Positions 60,389-64,000 of a DNA stretch of 64,000 nucleotides are shown in pieces (the stretch's first letter is position 1; each line of letters begins with the position of its first letter). Source of the DNA: Bryum argenteum (taxonomy: Eukaryota > Streptophyta > Bryopsida > Bryales > Bryaceae); NCBI GenBank assembly GCA_037043015.1, contig CM073324.1, forward strand, positions 19,422,097-19,486,096. The letters are read 5' to 3'. The notes beneath the pieces are model-generated. The model worked only from the letters and a program-made list of their open reading frames with translations. It had not been told where the DNA came from and made no database searches. Made by a program: the position numbers and the translations under genes.

Positions 60389-62316
60389 TTACATGTGGAC
60401 ATAAGGATTTCCTTGCGGAGTACCGTTCTGGGCATTTTTGTAATCTCCCACTTGGACATAAGGATTTCCTTGCGGAGTACCTTTCTGGGCATTTCTGTAA
60501 TCTCCCACTTGGACATAAGGATTTCCTTGCGGAGTACCTTTCTGGGCATTTCTGTAATCCCCCACTTGGACATAAGGATTCCCTTGCGGCTGTTGTGGCG
60601 GATAACTCACCGCTTGTGAACCATACGGCTGCTGGAAGTACGTTGCACTTGGTTGCGGAGTGTAAACCTGCGCAGCAGCGGCGGCTTGATGATGAACCCC
60701 GGCCTGTCCCTGGAAATAGGCCGCATTGGCTGGCGCCGTGTATCCCATGAATTGGGTTCCTTGCACCTGCACTTGCGGCTGAAAAAACTCTGAGTTCTTG
60801 GGTGGCGCGTACCCCATGACTAGGGTTCCGCCTTGCTTCGGAGCTGGCTGGAAGGCCATCGGGGCGGAACCCGGATATGCTTGCGGGGAGCTAGGCACCA
60901 TGCCTGGCACAGCCTGGTTGGCAGACAGAGGTGGATACATTTCCTGCTTCGGAGCTTGTAGCTGGATGTACGCACTTGTTTGGGTGACTTGCGCTTGTCC
61001 ATTCTGCGGCTGGAAGTATGCATTCGTCTGAGTAACTTGTGCTTGTCCATTTTGCGGCTGAAAGTACGCATTGGTCTGAGTAACTTGTGCTTGTCCATTT
61101 TGCGGCTGAAAGTACGCATTGGTCTGAGTAACCTGCGCTTGTGGGACGCCTCCGTTTGGTTGCTGGAAGTATGCGTTTGTCTGCGAGACTTGCTGCACAC
61201 CAGCTCCGTTCACTTCCTGTGCCTGGATGTATGCGCCTTGTACGTACCCGTTCGCATCGACAGCTACTTGCGTCACGACCGTGGTCTGGACAGTCGCGAC
61301 GCAGTGGTGCTCCGTCCAAGTGTGGTGCACGACGTGAGCCTTGTCGCCCAGTTTGCGGTACATCTTCTTCACGAGGTGGCGGTGCAACATGTACTTGGGC
61401 ACAGCCAGAAGCGGCGTCATGATCCACGCACCGTCCGAGGCGCCACTGCCGATCATCTCGATCAGAATGTCCTTGAGAATCTCCGTCCACAGCCAGTCTC
61501 CAAGCCCCAGGCTCTTCAGAATCTCCAGAACGGCCGTTTCCACGCCCGCCATGAGGCCGTCCTTGGAGGCCCTGCTGATGCTGGTGCCAATCTGGCTGGA
61601 CATGGCCTTGACGTCGCCCGCGGAGCGCACATTGAGCAGCGGGATGAGACCCAGAGTAACAGAGAAGTTGAGGCACTGCATCACGGTGGCAGCGACCACC
61701 ACTGCCACGCCGCTGAAGGGGATGAGCGTGCTGCTGGCCACGGACATCGCCACGGTGGTGATGTCCATGACGCGCTTGCGTTGGGCTTCGTCAACGATGC
61801 CATCAATCTTCTTCTTGATGTACTCCTTGATGTGATGCAAAATCTCGGCGTCTGCAGATGAAATCACCCCCTCTATCAGAACAAAACACAAACGTCGTCG
61901 CACAACCGGTTCGTTGCACGTTTGGAAACTAATTACGTCTTGTGAACCGGCCGTTTCAATAAGCACCTCACGAAACGGTTGCCACATTCCGTTCTAATGG
62001 TTACATCATCGGAATCCTTCAATATTCTCAGACACACAGAACTAGCTCCAATCACTACTTTCTACCTGATCAGAGTCTTCAATATCTCGCAACAAGACAG
62101 GCTTAGATCACAACGAAAGCTACGAATCGAAGTGACAAACTCACCTGTTGCATGCCTGTAGAGGTGGCGGTGATTCTCGACCTGCCTCTTGTACTCCGCC
62201 TGAGACTTGGCGTCGATCAAGGCAGCCGAACCACCAGCACCCTTGAGTGGTGCGGCAGCCGGGAGAGCATCCGATGCGTCTCCCGAGTCCCTCGATAATA
62301 GCTTTCTCAACCCCAT
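60389..62316 (-). CDS. gene B: hydrophobic two-exon family, long form with PQ-rich tail
   Basis: Best preserved member: exons 62316-62145 and 61851-60389, phase-1 GT-AG intron, about 544 residues. Exon 1 (MGLRKLLSRDSGDASDALPA... KGAGGSAALIDAKSQAEYKR) is soluble and ends in a His-rich HRHLYRHAT. Exon 2: amphipathic helix to about residue 85, hydrophobic hairpin at residues 88-132 with an IPFSG turn, three helical blocks (SQIGTSISRASKDGLMAGVE; LGLGDWLWTEILKDIL; PKYMLHRHLVKKMYRKLGDK), WTEHHC, then from about residue 250 a low-complexity Q/P/Y/N/G tail with 16-residue VTQTNAYFQPQNGQAQ repeats and 19-residue GNPYVQVGDYRNAQK-type repeats. No family recognised. The hairpin might associate with membranes and the tail might self-associate, prion-like (inference). 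Promoter TATA at about 62461-62470. Confidence 0.8.
60396..60594 (-). repeat. 57-bp coding tandem repeat
   Basis: Units start at 60396, 60453, 60510 and 60567 (TGGACATAAGGATTTCCTTG on the plus strand) and encode PQGNPYVQVGDY plus RNAQKGT. Absent from gene A. Confidence 0.9.
60980..61140 (-). repeat. 48-bp coding tandem repeat
   Basis: Three to four near-identical 48-bp units encode VTQTNAYFQPQNGQAQ; gene A has only about two. Confidence 0.9.
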
Positions 62317-62610
62317 CTCGCTCGGCGTACCACGGCGGATCCAAAACTATCAACAACAAAGTACCTAATTGCGGTAGCTCGTCTCCGAAGTCTGATAACT
62401 TGGCTTCAATCAAAGCCACAACACTGCTCTGCTTTTTGCCGAAGATGGCGCAGGTTGAGCTCCTTATACTTGGAGAAACGCTGCAAGTCTGGACAAGGTG
62501 AGTTGAAAGTCGCAGGGATGATCGGACGGCTGCGCTGGGGGGACAGGCCTTGATGGTTGACTCTAGTAACCAGATTACCGACTGAGGCCGGGAATTCGGG
62601 GTGCAGAGAG
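62317..62610 (-). promoter_or_regulatory. promoter region of gene B
   Basis: Minus strand AGTATAAGGAG TATA at about 62461-62471, about 150 bp before the ATG, GCAGCCGTCC and GTCCAGACTTGCAG blocks shared with gene A, and a diverged form of the shared element (TTACCGACTGAGGCCGGGAA) at 62575-62594. Confidence 0.6.
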
Positions 62611-64000
62611 TACTTTACTATATTAAAGCGGTATCCTTCTCCTCAACCTGCCGCGGCCCATTTTTGCGGGTGACCAATTCCACGCCTGATTGCAAGCGTG
62701 TTTGAGTGGACTACTGATTCAGAGAGTGGTCTCGGGATGTGATAGTGGATTACTGATTGAATGGGAATCTATGTTCACAGAGTATGAAAGGAAAGCAGTT
62801 CTTTTACACCATTTGCAGTAAAGGAGCGAATCTGATTCAATGGTTTATGTTCACAAGTATTTCGGATAAGTGCCCAATTCGTTTAAATTCTTCTTTACGA
62901 CGACTTTTCTCCTTCCGTTCAAAATTGAAAGGAATACTTATTTTAAAATTAACCATTCCACTTTGGAGTCTGTAGTAAATGTTAACCCTTAAACGCCCAA
63001 GGAAGCTTGTTGAGTTTTTTTCCAACAAAATCTGTTGTGTAGCTCTCATTGTACTCAACTGTACCCAAAAGATGCTGTGATTCAATTTTGGGCTGCCTGT
63101 TTCAGACCCAATGGGCGTTTAAGGGTCAACCGTCATTTGAGTCGAACTAATCATCAGCATGCCTATTGACTATACAGTGTATAAAAAAGATGGCGGATAG
63201 GGTGATAAATGTGCGTCTCGCAAGTTGCCTGCATTACCACCATACTGTTCACCCTGCTGCCATGCCTTCCGTACTAAAACTATATGGTAAAGATTCTATT
63301 TTATCGGCTTAATTCGTATCAGTCGGACAGGTTCACGTACCGCACCCAGAATATACCGTAATTGTAAACACCTGATCACCGTAATCGAAACGAAAATTAG
63401 GGTGAAAAACAAAGTCGGGTCAAGCAAAATACTTTTATTGTCTTTTGTTTTCTTTTCTTTGGACACAAACACAGGGAATCTTTTACTGCAAAGATAAAAT
63501 ACAAGATACATTGAGTTAAAGTTTAGGTTTTTTGTAAGCATTTCGACCCCGAAAGGTTAATCTTCCTCCAAAAGGACCTCAAATGCAAGGAGCCATTGTT
63601 ACAATTTGCAAACCTCGTCATCTTTTAAACGCAGACGACAATATTACAGTGTTCGGTGAGAAAAATTTGGGCATATCGTCAAGGGTAGGTCGAACGGGCA
63701 ACTTATTCACGCCACCCCTACAAGGATGCCACCCCTACAAGGATGCCACCCCTACAAGGATCTGGTGTTCTCATTTATTAATTTACTCGGAAAAAAATTC
63801 AGACGAACCAGCCATTGCAGAAATCTTAACCGATTTTGAATCATTTCGACCTGCCTTTAAGCAATATTTGTGAATAAATTCCTATTTTATTCTTCAACAA
63901 GCCGATTTTTAGCCAGCACTTAGGCACTTCAACCGATTTTTTGTGAAGATCAACCGGCCGCCATTACACTAAACCCGATTCTCCCAGTATGTTGCCTATA
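62611..64000. other. intergenic, repeats
   Basis: No gene recognised. ATGGTAAAGATTCT near 63283 is another copy of a motif found repeatedly in the cluster. A dispersed-repeat copy is at 63669-63774. Confidence 0.45.
63669..63774 (+). repeat. dispersed repeat family, copy 5, with internal triplication
   Basis: GGGCATATCGTCAAGGGTAG and GGTCGAACGG match the 11845 copy; a 17-bp unit GCCACCCCTACAAGGAT is repeated three times (63711-63761). Confidence 0.8.

Noticed and set aside
60980-61861. 293-codon plus-strand frame opposite gene B, and its mirror opposite gene A at 56492-57502
   Set aside because: Shadow frames caused by codon bias in the real exons; no start context or family similarity.

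Overview
The window looks like nuclear DNA of a land plant, most likely a non-seed plant such as a moss. Evidence: GT-AG intron-split genes for plant-type proteins (a PAP27-like purple acid phosphatase and a Golgi UDP-glucuronate 4-epimerase), a plant-type Copia retrotransposon primed from the initiator-Met tRNA, and many small non-autonomous DNA transposons in AT-rich DNA. The species cannot be fixed from sequence alone.

Layout. 1-28 kb: a 12-exon purple acid phosphatase gene (+, 1602-6094) and a 7-exon EFG1-like rRNA-processing gene (-, 9234-11622), then about 16 kb of decayed dispersed repeats and MITEs with one tentative two-exon SAP-like gene (16539-17389). 28.3-30 kb: a three-exon UDP-glucuronate 4-epimerase gene (+) whose conserved N-terminus sits on a separate 48-bp exon. 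32.5-38.9 kb: a Copia element (-) with 5-bp target duplications, PBS, polypurine tract and degenerate gag/pol. It carries an F-box protein reading frame antisense to pol, and its 5' LTR holds two nested MITEs.

39-62.5 kb is the most unusual part: an interleaved cluster of two unrelated families. One is a class 3 lipase with a novel hydrophobic N-terminal exon (two copies, 43506-44970 + and 47311-48674 -). The other is a family I do not recognise, with a hydrophobic helical-hairpin domain, in four copies: C (39011-39816 -), D (about 51156-51719 -, frameshifted), A (56138-57967 +, first exon frameshifted) and B (60389-62316 -). Members have the same architecture (short first exon, phase-1 intron, long second exon). 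The lipases and gene C share a related promoter block (a CGACGGGGAGCGAGATTCC-like element, a GTCCGGACATG-like element and a TATA box about 150-170 bp before the ATG), with weaker forms at A and B. An orphan copy of this promoter lies at 46.57 kb. Large inverted repeats surround the lipase gene, and A and B form a 2-kb inverted duplication. How the genes work together is unknown. The shared promoter suggests co-expression and the lipase and hydrophobic domains suggest membrane or lipid chemistry; both are inferences.

The remaining sequence is mostly repeats: Harbinger-like MITEs with TAA/TTA target duplications, a CACTA-like MITE, foldback hairpins, TA microsatellites and several dispersed families. 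All comparisons were made by eye.
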